A stretch of 64,000 nucleotides of DNA from Paenibacillus chondroitinus NBRC 15376 (GCF_004000765.1 NZ_BILW01000005.1:269481-333480); one strand, 5' to 3'. Numbered from the stretch's first letter, positions 8,001 through 17,990 are shown. The notes: generated by a model from the sequence alone, not told the origin. Program-made: numbers and translations.

Positions 8001-8393
8001 TTACCTCCATTCATAAAAAGGCTTTACGTCCATCTGCATGATTTCTTCAATATCCCCCATTTGAATGATGAATTGTTCAATGTCACTGTACTCAAAATGT
8101 AAACCCTCTTGATATTTCAATTTCTCTAAACGACGAACAACACTATGTATGTTAATCCCAAACTGATTTGGACGCTCAGGATGCGTCATAAGGTCTTCTA
8201 ACAGAATAGTGACGCTCATTATATCTTCCGAGTAATCATCGGCTGTTTTAGGACGAAATGGAGCTTCTAATGGAATGAAAAGTTGGTTCTTATGCCACTC
8301 TATTTTCCCTCGAGCGAAAGAGATATTTAATTTATCTGGTACTGGATGAAAATCCTCAGGATGCTCTGAATAATAAACTGATAACCTTGCCAC
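8001..8393 (-). CDS. unknown protein between ImmA and integrase
   Basis: The 130-residue product starts at GTG 8393 (GGAG eight bases before), two bases after the immA stop, and ends six bases before int. It has no recognised motif; it is rich in acidic residues and ends with KPFYEWR. Tight spacing in an immA-x-int operon suggests a role in lysogeny, recombination directionality or control of ImmA. Confidence 0.75.
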   Translation of the reverse strand: MARLSVYYSEHPEDFHPVPDKLNISFARGKIEWHKNQLFIPLEAPFRPKTADDYSEDIMSVTILLEDLMTHPERPNQFGINIHSVVRRLEKLKYQEGLHFEYSDIEQFIIQMGDIEEIMQMDVKPFYEWR

Positions 8394-8395
8394 TT

Positions 8396-8986
8396 TTATG
8401 CTCCTTCAAGTTGTTTTGGACCAAGTTGTGCCATCACACGCCTAACGTGGTCATCATCAATTGTAATTTTAATGCTCCGACGACGAATCAATTCTTCTTC
8501 ATATTGTACGGTTTGCACTCGCATTTGAATTTGAGTTAATCGATGTTGAACAAACTTCTCGGATAGACAAAACTCCTCAGCCATTACTTTTACGAGGAGG
8601 GGTGGAGAGACATTCTTAAATTCTTCTAGTAAGTATGATGGCATGGCTGCATAATGTTGAAAATGTTTTGCCTGAATCTCCTGCAGCTCAATAAACGATC
8701 TAGGCATAATTTCTTGTCGGCCGACATGCTGCAGCGGATGGCAAAGCTCATGGAAAAACACTTCACGCCTCTGCTTTTGATCTAGATAACCATTTAGAAA
8801 GATAAAGGAGTACTCATCCTCTTTCCATTCTGCGAAAGAGGGCCCGGCATACATGCGGATTTCAACATCAAAGATGGATGCTATGAGGTCCAAATCCATA
8901 TCTGAGGCATACTCAATACCGATACTGCGATACTCTTTCTCAAGCCATTTTTCGAGTTCAGTAGGTTTATAAAATGATAAGTCCAT
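8396..8986 (-). CDS. immA: ImmA/IrrE-family zinc metalloprotease
   Basis: The 196-residue product has the gluzincin motif HELCH (residues 79-83) in the context REVFFHELCH. In ICEBs1 and related elements ImmA cleaves the CI-like repressor ImmR to trigger induction. The C-terminal third (residues 120-196) is helical and may bind the repressor. The start ATG 8986 has AGGAGG upstream. Unusually, the CI-like repressor is not adjacent but 13 kb away at 22157, with defence genes in between. A degraded copy lies at 2525-2629. Confidence 0.9.
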   Translation of the reverse strand: MDLSFYKPTELEKWLEKEYRSIGIEYASDMDLDLIASIFDVEIRMYAGPSFAEWKEDEYSFIFLNGYLDQKQRREVFFHELCHPLQHVGRQEIMPRSFIELQEIQAKHFQHYAAMPSYLLEEFKNVSPPLLVKVMAEEFCLSEKFVQHRLTQIQMRVQTVQYEEELIRRRSIKITIDDDHVRRVMAQLGPKQLEGA

Positions 8987-9031
8987 ATGCTACCTCCTAT
9001 AGGTAGATGGTATCATAAAACGTCATAAATA

Positions 9032-9045
9032 GGAATATATGTTCG
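9032..9045 (-). promoter_or_regulatory. LexA-like box upstream of immA
   Basis: On the minus strand CGAACATATATTCC matches CGAACRNRYGTTYG at 12 of 14 positions. A related sequence stands before the immA remnant (about 2667-2686) and before the sigma-like regulator at 36493. Whether LexA or a phage repressor binds is unknown. Confidence 0.45.
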
Positions 9046-9175
9046 TGTATTTGTCGAAAATAACAGAATAAGGTAGAATGTGCCGCATTATATGATAATC
9101 CTAATTCTGAAAAACAATAGAGTAAGACAAAAGATTTAATAGGATGGTTGTATTAGAATACAAATTCTGTATATC

Positions 9176-9201
9176 CAGGTCTATTTTACTATGATAAAAT
9201 T
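9176..9201 (+). promoter_or_regulatory. promoter element of the hsd operon, shared with the NACHT gene
   Basis: CAGGTC (9176-9181), five variable bases, TACTATG, one base, TAAAATT (to 9201) forms an extended -10 (TGaTAAAAT) with a poor -35. The same arrangement with identical spacing stands at 19078-19103, with 22 of 26 positions identical. Both lie upstream of defence genes and suggest common control by an activator or repressor. Confidence 0.6.
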
Positions 9202-9297
9202 GTAATGTTATAGACTTGAGTATCATTTTAGGTTGACCTAAATTACAGATAAATACTAATAGGGAATACTATAAAATCAGCACAAGGGGGAACTGAA

Positions 9298-12200
9298 ATG
9301 AAATCTAATTTCAAATTTCTAGAACATGCTTTTCCTATTCTTACCCAAATAGGTGGAACTGCTGAAGAATACCTTTATTCCGACAAAAATTCATGTTTAA
9401 TCAAATTGGGATTGCTCGGAGAAACAATTGTCAACATTATGATTCAATTAGATGGAATTCAGCCTCCAAGTTATGATAATACACACTCGAATCGAATTAA
9501 ATTGCTTAAAAATCAAGGACTATTACCTAGGGAAATAGACGATATATTGTACAGCCTTCGTATGGCTCGAAATAAAGCAGTTCATGCCAACTATGATTCG
9601 TTAGAAGATTGCAAGGTACTGATGGGCATGGCACACGAGTTAAGCATATGGTTTATGCAAACGTATGGGGATTGGCAGTACACACCAGAACGATTTGAGT
9701 TGCCTATACAAAAGAATCAATCGCAAACGGATTATGAAGCTATTATTCGTGAAAAAGAAGCAAAGATTGAAGAACTTACCAAATTAGCAGAGCTAGCGAC
9801 AGTTTCTCCAAGTGTGACAATCGAGGAACGAACCTCTAGAGGGAACAAAGCGATTGAGCAACTTCATCTTTCCGAGGCGCAGACTCGGTATATTATAGAC
9901 GAGCAACTGCGAAAAGTAGGTTGGGAAGCAGATACGGTTAACATACGTTATTCTCAAGGGAGCAAGCCACAAAAGGGTCGTAATATTGCTATTGCTGAAT
10001 GGCCGACTCGTAGCGTAAATGGTAAAAACGGTTCCGCTGATTACGCACTGTTCGTTGGACTTCAAATGGTTGGAATCATAGAAGCAAAACGTCAGTACAC
10101 TGATATTCCTTCTGTCATTGATAACCAATGCAAAGAGTATGCTCAAGCCGTTCGAGAAGATCACTCAGCTTATCAATTTGGACAATGGGGTCAGTATAAA
10201 GTGCCTTTTGTATTTGCTACGAATGGACGTAAATATTTGAAACAACTTGAGACGAAGTCGGGAATATGGTTTTTGGATTTACGTAAAAAATCAAATATCT
10301 CCAAGGCTCTTCAAGGGTGGATGAGCCCAGACGGCATTATGGAATTATTGAACAAAGATACCGATGCAGCAGATAGAGCTCTAGGAACAACGCCATATGA
10401 TTTGCTAAGTGATGCTGACGGTCTTAACCTTCGTGAATATCAGATTGAAGCTATTGAGGCTGCTGAGAAGGCCATCATCAATGGGCAAGACAAAGTTTTG
10501 CTTTCTATGGCAACGGGAACCGGAAAGACTAGAACGATATTAGGGATGCTATATCGTTTCTTGCAGTCAGGGCGTTTTCAGCGTATCTTGTTTCTAGTGG
10601 ACCGTACTTCGCTCGGGGTACAAGCCCAGGATGTTTTTAAGGAAGTTAAAATTGAAGAGCTCATGACTTTGGATAATATCTACAATATTAAGGAGCTTAG
10701 CGACAAAGAAATTGACAAAGAAACTAAATTACATGTTGCTACTGTGCAGAGCTTGGTCAAACGTATACTCTATAATGAGGGGGATACCGTTCCTGCTGTT
10801 TCGGACTACGATCTAATTATTGTAGATGAAGCTCACCGCGGATATATTCTAGACAAAGAGATGAGTGATGATGAACTACTTTATCGTAATCAGGAAGATT
10901 ATATGAGCAAGTACAGTGCAGTCATCGATTATTTCAATGCAGTCAAGATTGGCCTGACAGCAACGCCAGCTGTACAAACAACAAAAATTTTCGGGCAGCC
11001 TGTGTTTAACTATTCATATCGTCGAGCTGTAGTCGAAGGTCATCTTGTTGATCATGATGCTCCTCATACTATTGTTACAAAGCTGAGTAAAGAAGGAATC
11101 AACTATAAAAAAGGTGAAGTCGTAGCAATTTACGATCCTGTGACGGGAGAAATTACAAATAGTAGTGAGCTTGAGGATGAGTTGAAATTCGATGTGGAGA
11201 AATTTAACAGAAAGGTTAAGAATGAGAATTTCAATCGCACAGTTTTGGCAGAGATTGCTCAGGATATTAATCCCGAAGGTGATGCGAAGACGCTTATTTA
11301 TGCAGTTGATGATAGCCATGCAGATGAAATAGTGAATCTACTTAAGAAAATCTACGAGCCTTATGATGTAGATAATGATGCAGTCATGAAGATTACAGGA
11401 AGCATAGGCGGAGGGAATCCAAAGAAAGTACAAGAAGCTATCAAACGCTTCAAAAATGAACGTTTTCCCAACATCGTCGTTACTGTTGATCTATTAACCA
11501 CAGGTATTGATGTTCCTAGGATTTCGACACTGGTCTTCATGAGACGAGTCAAATCACGAATTCTCTTTGAACAAATGCTGGGTCGTGCCACACGTCTCTG
11601 TCCTGAAATTGGAAAAACGCACTTTGAGATTTACGATCCTGTGGGCGTGTATGAATCACTTGGGGATGTAAATACCATGAAATATGTGGTGAATCAACCA
11701 TCAACATCCTTTGACGATTTGGTGGACGGACTAGAGGTTTTGTCAACGGAGAAGCAACTACAAAATCAAATTGATCTGATTGTGGCCAAAATGCAGCGTA
11801 AAAAGCGAAATATAACTAAAGATGCTTTGGCACATTTCCGAGATATCGCGCAAGGCGACACACCTGATCAGTTTATAGAGAAGGTCAAACACATGCCCGT
11901 CGAGCAAGCAAAAGCTTATGTACTAGCTCATCAGAAGGTGTTTGATATCTTGAATGAAGGCGGCAGTGTTAAGCCAAGAGCAGTGGTTATTTCAGATAAA
12001 GATGATAAGCTTGTTACTCATGATCGTGGATATGGCAAAGGCTTAAAACCAAAAGATTATTTAGATGAGTTTAAAGCATTTGTGACTAACAACATGAACA
12101 AAATTGCTGCACTTCAAGTTGTTTGTACAAGACCAAGCGATCTTACACGGGAAAGCTTGAAAAGCCTGCGCTTGGAGCTTGATCGAGAGGGATTTACGGA

Positions 12201-12561
12201 ACAACAGCTGAATACTGCTTGGAAACAGCTGTCCAACGAGGAAATTACAGCTGATATTATTAGCTTTATCCGTAAGGAGGCATTAGGATCTTCGTTAGTC
12301 AGCCGGGAAGAGCGTAATAAGCATGCTATTGCGAAGCTGAAGGAGAAGCATTCCTTTAGTAAAATGGAGCTGGATTGGCTCCAACGGATTGAATCTATAT
12401 TGCAACATGAGCCGATTCTTGATCGTGATGTATTTAATAGCGGTGCATTTAAGAATCAAGGCGGCTACAATCGCATCAATAAAATATTTCGTAACCAACT
12501 CGACACAATTATTACAGACTTAAATCAATTTTTATTTGAAGACAGGGGACAAACAGCGTGA
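9298..12561 (+). CDS. hsdR: type I restriction endonuclease subunit R (EcoEI-like)
   Basis: The 1087-residue motor and nuclease subunit has an N-terminal helical DUF4145-like region (about 1-130), a short coiled coil, a PD-(D/E)XK nuclease (ADYALFVG to EAK, about residues 248-262), then SF2 helicase motifs: ATGTGKT (about 404), DEAH (about 511), LTATP, TTGIDVP and a QMLGRATRLCP motif VI. The C-terminal quarter resembles the EcoEI R-subunit C-domain. It translocates DNA and cuts unmethylated phage DNA with HsdM and HsdS. The AAGGGGG site precedes ATG 9298. It overlaps hsdM by four bases. Confidence 0.95.
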   Translation: MKSNFKFLEHAFPILTQIGGTAEEYLYSDKNSCLIKLGLLGETIVNIMIQLDGIQPPSYDNTHSNRIKLLKNQGLLPREIDDILYSLRMARNKAVHANYDSLEDCKVLMGMAHELSIWFMQTYGDWQYTPERFELPIQKNQSQTDYEAIIREKEAKIEELTKLAELATVSPSVTIEERTSRGNKAIEQLHLSEAQTRYIIDEQLRKVGWEADTVNIRYSQGSKPQKGRNIAIAEWPTRSVNGKNGSADYALFVGLQMVGIIEAKRQYTDIPSVIDNQCKEYAQAVREDHSAYQFGQWGQYKVPFVFATNGRKYLKQLETKSGIWFLDLRKKSNISKALQGWMSPDGIMELLNKDTDAADRALGTTPYDLLSDADGLNLREYQIEAIEAAEKAIINGQDKVLLSMATGTGKTRTILGMLYRFLQSGRFQRILFLVDRTSLGVQAQDVFKEVKIEELMTLDNIYNIKELSDKEIDKETKLHVATVQSLVKRILYNEGDTVPAVSDYDLIIVDEAHRGYILDKEMSDDELLYRNQEDYMSKYSAVIDYFNAVKIGLTATPAVQTTKIFGQPVFNYSYRRAVVEGHLVDHDAPHTIVTKLSKEGINYKKGEVVAIYDPVTGEITNSSELEDELKFDVEKFNRKVKNENFNRTVLAEIAQDINPEGDAKTLIYAVDDSHADEIVNLLKKIYEPYDVDNDAVMKITGSIGGGNPKKVQEAIKRFKNERFPNIVVTVDLLTTGIDVPRISTLVFMRRVKSRILFEQMLGRATRLCPEIGKTHFEIYDPVGVYESLGDVNTMKYVVNQPSTSFDDLVDGLEVLSTEKQLQNQIDLIVAKMQRKKRNITKDALAHFRDIAQGDTPDQFIEKVKHMPVEQAKAYVLAHQKVFDILNEGGSVKPRAVVISDKDDKLVTHDRGYGKGLKPKDYLDEFKAFVTNNMNKIAALQVVCTRPSDLTRESLKSLRLELDREGFTEQQLNTAWKQLSNEEITADIISFIRKEALGSSLVSREERNKHAIAKLKEKHSFSKMELDWLQRIESILQHEPILDRDVFNSGAFKNQGGYNRINKIFRNQLDTIITDLNQFLFEDRGQTA

Positions 12562-13976
12562 ACAACCAAGAGATCGTATCAAAATTATGGAACTTATGTA
12601 ATGTTCTCCGAGATGACGGGATTACGTATCACCAATATGTAACTGAACTTACTTACATTCTGTTTTTGAAAATGGCAAAGGAAACAGAGACAGAAAAGGA
12701 AATCCCTGAGCAGTACCGTTGGGATCAACTGCTCAAGCCAAAGGGCATTGAACTTAAGAAATATTATAAGGAGCTGCTCAACCACTTAGGCGAGGATACC
12801 AAAGGTCGAGTACGTGAGATTTATGCAGGTGCTTCCTCGAATATCGATGAGCCAAAGAATCTGGAGAAGCTCATTACTTCGATTGATGCGCTCGATTGGT
12901 ATTCGGCTAAAGAAGAAGGACTCGGCAACCTGTACGAGGGCTTGCTTGAGAAGAATGCAAACGAGAAGAAGTCTGGAGCTGGTCAGTACTTTACCCCTCG
13001 AGTGTTAATCGACGTGATGACGAAGCTTGTTAATCCGCAACCTGGGGAACGGTGCAATGACCCTGCTTGCGGTACATTCGGTTTTATGATTGCTGCGGAT
13101 CGATATGTGAAGGATCAAACCGATGATTTGTTTGCACTATCTCCTGAGTTACAGGACTTTCAGCGGAAACAGGCCTTCACTGGCTCTGAACTTGTCCATG
13201 AGACCCATCGCTTGGCATTAATGAACGCCATGCTGCATGACATCGAAGGACCAATCAAGCTGGGCGATACTTTGTCTAATCAAGGTAAGACAATGAAAGA
13301 TTTTGATGTCGTGCTCACGAATCCGCCATTCGGAACGAAAAAAGGTGGTGAGCGTGCGACACGTGATGACTTCACTTACCCTACGTCCAATAAGCAGTTG
13401 AACTTCTTACAGCACATCTACCGTAGCTTGAAAGCAAACAATGAAGCACGTGCAGCCGTCGTTCTTCCAGATAACGTTCTGTTTGCTGATGGTGATGGCG
13501 CATCTATTCGTAATGACTTGATGGACAAATGTAATTTGCATACGATTCTAAGAATGCCTACTGGGATCTTCTACGCACAGGGCGTTAAGACCAATGTACT
13601 TTTCTTTACGCGCGGCAAGTCCGATAAGGACAATACGAAAGAAGTATGGATCTATGATTTACGCACTAACATGCCATCGTTCGGCAAAACAAACCCACTC
13701 AAGGTAGAGCATTTTGATGAGTTTGTTTCGGCTTACACTGCAGAAGACCGTCACAAGGTACAGGATGAGCGTTGGAATGTGTTTACTCGACAACAAATCC
13801 GAGTGAAGAGTAACAGCCTTGATTTAGGGCTTATTCGTGATGACAGTGTTCTCGACTACGACGATCTTCCTGATCCAATTGAAAGCGGAGAGGAAGTCGT
13901 AGCTCAGCTTGAAGAAGCGGTTGACTTGATCATGAGCGTTGTGAAAGAACTGAAGTCATTGGAGGTTAGTCGCTAA
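12558..13976 (+). CDS. hsdM: type I DNA N6-adenine methyltransferase subunit M
   Basis: The 472-residue protein has the helical N-terminal HsdM domain, the AdoMet motif DPACGTFGF (about residue 171) and the catalytic motif TNPPFG (about 254-259) for N6-adenine methylation. Together with HsdS it marks host DNA and forms the core of the restriction complex. ATG overlaps the hsdR stop by four bases and its own stop overlaps hsdS by one base, so stoichiometry is probably set by coupled translation. Confidence 0.95.
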   Translation: MNNQEIVSKLWNLCNVLRDDGITYHQYVTELTYILFLKMAKETETEKEIPEQYRWDQLLKPKGIELKKYYKELLNHLGEDTKGRVREIYAGASSNIDEPKNLEKLITSIDALDWYSAKEEGLGNLYEGLLEKNANEKKSGAGQYFTPRVLIDVMTKLVNPQPGERCNDPACGTFGFMIAADRYVKDQTDDLFALSPELQDFQRKQAFTGSELVHETHRLALMNAMLHDIEGPIKLGDTLSNQGKTMKDFDVVLTNPPFGTKKGGERATRDDFTYPTSNKQLNFLQHIYRSLKANNEARAAVVLPDNVLFADGDGASIRNDLMDKCNLHTILRMPTGIFYAQGVKTNVLFFTRGKSDKDNTKEVWIYDLRTNMPSFGKTNPLKVEHFDEFVSAYTAEDRHKVQDERWNVFTRQQIRVKSNSLDLGLIRDDSVLDYDDLPDPIESGEEVVAQLEEAVDLIMSVVKELKSLEVSR

Positions 13977-15616
13977 TGGCTAAGGGCAAGAAGCAAAGTA
14001 TATCGGCAGAAAAATTGTTAGAACAAGCTTTGGTTCCAGAGTATGAGCAGCAGTATAACGTGCCGGAGAATTGGTTGTGGGTTACAGGGAGAACTGCTTT
14101 TGGTAATATGGAATCGACTAAGCCATCTGGAGATTTCTTTAAATATATCGATATTGATGCTATTGATAATAAAAACCAGAGGGTACTTGAACCGAAGATA
14201 ATTGCAGTAGAAGAAGCTCCAAGTAGAGCTAGCCGTAAAGTGAATGAAGGAGATACTTTATTTTCACTAGTCAGACCATACCTAAGAAATATTGCATATA
14301 TTGATTCGTTCCATTCAGATTGTATAGCATCTACAGGCTTTTATGTTTGCCATCCGAATAAGATGTATAACCCGCGTTATATTTACTACCTAATGACAAG
14401 TGAATATGTCGTCAATGGTCTTAATGCATATATGAAGGGAGATAATTCACCATCAATAAGAAAAGATGATATTGAGAACTTTGCATATCCACTCCCGCCC
14501 ATTGCTGAGCAACAACGAATCGTTGACCGTATTGAAAGTTTATTTGTTAAGCTTGATCAGGCAAAGGAACGCATACAAAGTGCTTTAGATAGCTTTGAAA
14601 CACGTAAATCTGCTATATTGCACCAAGCTTTTACCGGAGCACTTACTGCAAAATGGCGACAAGGGCTTGGTTTAGGGATGGATAGTTGGGAAAAGAAAAA
14701 GCTTAGGGACTTAGCTAATTTTAGAGCGGGGTATGCGTTCGATAGTAATTCTTTTACACCAAAGGGCTATCAAGTTGTAAGGATGGGAAATCTTTATAAT
14801 GGTAAGCTTGATCTTGATAGGAATCCAGTATTTGTTAATCCAGATATTCTCGATGATTCAGTATTTAAGAAGTCACTAATAAAAACTGGAGATATACTAC
14901 TGACACTAACAGGTACTAAATATAAGCGAGATTATGGGTATGCAGTAATGATAAACGAAGATAAGATGTTATTACTTAATCAAAGGATTGTAGCTTTGAC
15001 ACCTAATCAAACTGACCCAAACTTCTTACTATATTATTTGCGTAGTGATTTGTTTAGAAATGTTTTCTTTAGTAATGAAACTGGTGGAGTTAATCAGGGC
15101 AATGTAAGCTCGAAGTTTGTTGAAAGTATCGAAATACCTTATCCAACACCTCTTGAACAACAAAAGATTGTCTCCATATTGGTGGAAGTCCTAGGAAAAG
15201 AAAATAAAGTAAAAGAACTCATTGATGTCATTGACCAAATTGATTTAATGAAAAAGGCAATACTTGCCCGTGCTTTCCGTGGTGAACTTGGTACTAACGA
15301 TCCAATTGAAGAAGTTCGGTTGGAGTTGATACTAGAATCGGTGGGTAAGGAGAACAAAAGTAAGATTACTACTAAAAATCCCTCTTTCACACAAAAACAA
15401 ATAGATACGGATTTAGTTCAATTACTAATAAAAGCTAATAGACGGTTAAGGCCAGAAGAATTTTGGGAAAAATCTGGAATAAGTGATCCGTTAAGATTTT
15501 ATAGAGAACTAAAAATCTGTATTGAACATGGCTTTGTAAATGAACTCTTTGAACAAGAGGTAACATTTTTGGAGGTAACAAGTGAGGGTAAACAATATAT
15601 GGATAGAAAAGTTTAG
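13976..15616 (+). CDS. hsdS: type I specificity subunit S with C-terminal extension
   Basis: The 546-residue protein has two target-recognition domains (about 30-180 and 245-400), each followed by a conserved helix with PLPPIAEQQRIVDRIE and PTPLEQQKIVSILVE-type motifs and an FxGELT/FRGELG end. About 90 residues beyond the second helix (about 455-546) are extra for this family and look like a small winged-helix region. The 3' end overlaps the AAA gene by 35 bases, and the ribosome site GGAGG for that gene is inside hsdS. Confidence 0.93.
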   Translation: MAKGKKQSISAEKLLEQALVPEYEQQYNVPENWLWVTGRTAFGNMESTKPSGDFFKYIDIDAIDNKNQRVLEPKIIAVEEAPSRASRKVNEGDTLFSLVRPYLRNIAYIDSFHSDCIASTGFYVCHPNKMYNPRYIYYLMTSEYVVNGLNAYMKGDNSPSIRKDDIENFAYPLPPIAEQQRIVDRIESLFVKLDQAKERIQSALDSFETRKSAILHQAFTGALTAKWRQGLGLGMDSWEKKKLRDLANFRAGYAFDSNSFTPKGYQVVRMGNLYNGKLDLDRNPVFVNPDILDDSVFKKSLIKTGDILLTLTGTKYKRDYGYAVMINEDKMLLLNQRIVALTPNQTDPNFLLYYLRSDLFRNVFFSNETGGVNQGNVSSKFVESIEIPYPTPLEQQKIVSILVEVLGKENKVKELIDVIDQIDLMKKAILARAFRGELGTNDPIEEVRLELILESVGKENKSKITTKNPSFTQKQIDTDLVQLLIKANRRLRPEEFWEKSGISDPLRFYRELKICIEHGFVNELFEQEVTFLEVTSEGKQYMDRKV

Positions 15617-17171
15617 GAATCTACAAGATTTTAGCATAGATTTTAATCATAATACTGATTTATTAAAAGAAAATGCAAATACGACAGTTTTAATTGGGCG
15701 TAATGGAAGTGGGAAATCAAACTTATTTGAAGCAATTGTACTAATATTTCGAGATATAGATTTAGGTGCTAGACCAAGTTTTAGCTATGAAATAGACTAT
15801 ACAAGAAAAGATACAACTACTGATGAAGAACAACGAATTTTTATTAAGGCAAAGCATAAGGAACCTAATGAGAACAACATTTATAGCATAACAATTGATA
15901 ATAGAATAATTGATTTTAGTATCTTTTTTAAAAATCGGTCGATTAAATACCTTCCCAAAAATATTTTTGCATACTATTCGGGTCGAAACCAACGTTTAGA
16001 ATCTTGTTTTGAAATTCATCAGCAAAGATACAAGCAGAATCTCTCTCAAAGTAAAGCAACACCATTAAGACCTTTATTTTATGTAAAAGATGAGCATAGC
16101 CAATTTGTTCTTCTTTCATATTTCGCAAATGATTATGAAGTTGAGGAGGTAGAGTCAAAAGGCAAAAGGTTTTTGAAGAAATACTTAGATATAGATGGTA
16201 TTGATTCGGTGTTATTTACTATAAAATTACCTAAAAGGAAAATAAAGGGTGATAATTACGATTCTCGGGGATTAAAAGGAGATATTGCAGATTACATTGA
16301 TACAATACAAAATTATTCATTAGCCCCTATTTATGATAAAAATAAGAATCTTTTATATTTATTTATTCCTAATGAAGAAAAATTTAAAGAACTAGCCCTT
16401 GAGTTTGGAAATAGTATTAGTGTTTTTAAAAGACTAGAAAGTATTTATTTAACAAAGCATTTGATGAAAATAGATATATTGGTAAAAAGAAGAATTAATG
16501 ACACTTCCACTGAAGTTACTCTTTCTGCACTAAGTGAAGGTGAGCAACAATTGCTAATCGTGATGGGTATGTTGAAATTGTTTGAGGACAAGGAGTCACT
16601 TTTTCTACTGGATGAACCTGACACACATTTAAATCCTAAATGGAAAATGGAGTATCTAAAGCTATTAAAAGAAGTTGTTGGAGAAGATGTGTCTAGTCAA
16701 TTGCTTATTAATACACATGATCCGATTGTTGTTAGCGGCCTTGTTAAAGAGCAAGTTAGAATTTTATCCAAAGAGATTTTTACAGGAAAAATAACTTCTC
16801 AACAGCCTGCTACTGATCCAAGAGGAATGGGCTTTTCTGGATTACTTACAAGTGAACTTTATGGCTTTAGATCAACATTAGATCTGTACACATTAGATTT
16901 GTTAGATGAGAAAAGACGTATATCAATTAAGAATAGACTTAGTGATGATGATAGACATAGATTATCAGAACTAAATAAAATTTTAGAAGAACTTGATTTT
17001 ACGAATTATCGAGATGATGCATATAGAATGTTTGCTTATGCTTTCAGAGAAATTGAAAGAAGAGAAGAAATTAATAATTTGATACTTACTGAAGAGGAAT
17101 TAGATCGAAGGAAGCAATTGGCCAAAGATGTTTACGAAATTGTACAGCAACTCAAGGTGAATGGAATATGA
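15582..17171 (+). CDS. AAA/ABC-type ATPase, Septu PtuA-like
   Basis: The 529-residue product has an SMC/OLD-like ATPase fold: Walker A IGRNGSGKSN (about 40-50), signature LSEGEQQLL (about 315), Walker B LFLLDEPDTHL (about 340) and H-loop NTHDP (about 378). Paired with the next HNH gene (ATGA overlap) it matches the architecture of Septu PtuA-PtuB. GTG 15582 has GGAGG inside hsdS. The close fit to the hsd operon recalls PrrC and RloC, nucleases that guard type I systems. Function as a phage sensor is inferred. Confidence 0.8.
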   Translation: MRVNNIWIEKFRNLQDFSIDFNHNTDLLKENANTTVLIGRNGSGKSNLFEAIVLIFRDIDLGARPSFSYEIDYTRKDTTTDEEQRIFIKAKHKEPNENNIYSITIDNRIIDFSIFFKNRSIKYLPKNIFAYYSGRNQRLESCFEIHQQRYKQNLSQSKATPLRPLFYVKDEHSQFVLLSYFANDYEVEEVESKGKRFLKKYLDIDGIDSVLFTIKLPKRKIKGDNYDSRGLKGDIADYIDTIQNYSLAPIYDKNKNLLYLFIPNEEKFKELALEFGNSISVFKRLESIYLTKHLMKIDILVKRRINDTSTEVTLSALSEGEQQLLIVMGMLKLFEDKESLFLLDEPDTHLNPKWKMEYLKLLKEVVGEDVSSQLLINTHDPIVVSGLVKEQVRILSKEIFTGKITSQQPATDPRGMGFSGLLTSELYGFRSTLDLYTLDLLDEKRRISIKNRLSDDDRHRLSELNKILEELDFTNYRDDAYRMFAYAFREIERREEINNLILTEEELDRRKQLAKDVYEIVQQLKVNGI

Positions 17172-17983
17172 TATATATTAATATCAATAATATTTCCTTA
17201 CCGCAAAATTGGGAAGAAAGAGCTGGAAGAGCACGTGAAAATGTAGCTGCATGTATCAACGCCTCTACACGCAGCATTGAAATTGATCGCAATGCACGTA
17301 TATGGCGGGAGTTAAAAGGAATATTAAAAATTCATTCCAGGAATAAATGTTGGTACTGTGAGTCTGTTCAAGGAAGGTCTGATACTGATGTCGATCATTT
17401 TAGACCTAAAAATGCAGTGCACGAAGTAGAAGATCACGAAGGTTATTGGTGGTTAGCATTCGATTGGAAAAATTATCGCCATAGCTGCAGTTTTTGTAAT
17501 CAACCAAGAGAAGGACACGGTAAACGAACGCACTTTCCATTAATGGATGAAAATTTTCGTGCAAAGTCTCAATTAGATGATATTTCACTTGAAAAACCAA
17601 AACTTTTAGATCCTGTAAACATTGAAGATCCTAAATTATTAAATTATCTTGAAACTGGTGAAATCGTACCATCTTATGATGAATCAGAATCACAGGAAAA
17701 ATATGAAAGAGCAGCGGTTTCAATAGAAATATATAATTTAAAACAGGAATTTCTAAGAGAGCGTCGACAAGAAAAAATTAATCTTGTAAAAGAATTAATT
17801 AGAGATTACGAGGACTTTAAGTTATTTAATCCTGTAAGAGCTCAAGAAAAAAAAGCAATGATTAAAAATTATGCTTATTCAGATCAAGAATATGCAGGTG
17901 CTGTTCGTTCATATTTATCTACAAGAAGAGAGCATTTATGGATCGAGGATATCCTAAATAGCTTGGATCTAGTCAGTGTATAA
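17168..17983 (+). CDS. HNH nuclease, Septu PtuB-like
   Basis: The 271-residue protein has a zinc-supported HNH core at about residues 59-125: CWYC, then DVDHFRPK with the catalytic His, a conserved Asn/Tyr segment (WKNYRHSCSFCN) with the second Cys pair, and GHGKRTHFPL. This resembles the HNH partner of Septu (PtuB) and of the retron Ec78 effector. No reverse transcriptase is near, so a retron is unlikely. It overlaps the ATPase by four bases and would be the DNA- or RNA-cutting effector. Confidence 0.8.
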   Translation: MIYININNISLPQNWEERAGRARENVAACINASTRSIEIDRNARIWRELKGILKIHSRNKCWYCESVQGRSDTDVDHFRPKNAVHEVEDHEGYWWLAFDWKNYRHSCSFCNQPREGHGKRTHFPLMDENFRAKSQLDDISLEKPKLLDPVNIEDPKLLNYLETGEIVPSYDESESQEKYERAAVSIEIYNLKQEFLRERRQEKINLVKELIRDYEDFKLFNPVRAQEKKAMIKNYAYSDQEYAGAVRSYLSTRREHLWIEDILNSLDLVSV

Positions 17984-17990
17984 TGAAAAT

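Larger units (their letters stand above)
8987..9297. other. divergent intergenic region between immA and hsdR
   Basis: It holds the leftward immA promoter side, including a LexA-like box at 9032-9045, and the rightward promoter element of the hsd operon at 9176-9201. A second possible rightward start signal (TTGACC near 9233, TATAAA near 9270) is weak. No gene seen. Confidence 0.6.

Noticed and set aside
15582..17983. Retron with a PtuAB-type effector
   Set aside because: No reverse transcriptase gene or msr-msd-like inverted repeats are near; the genes are in the hsd operon instead.
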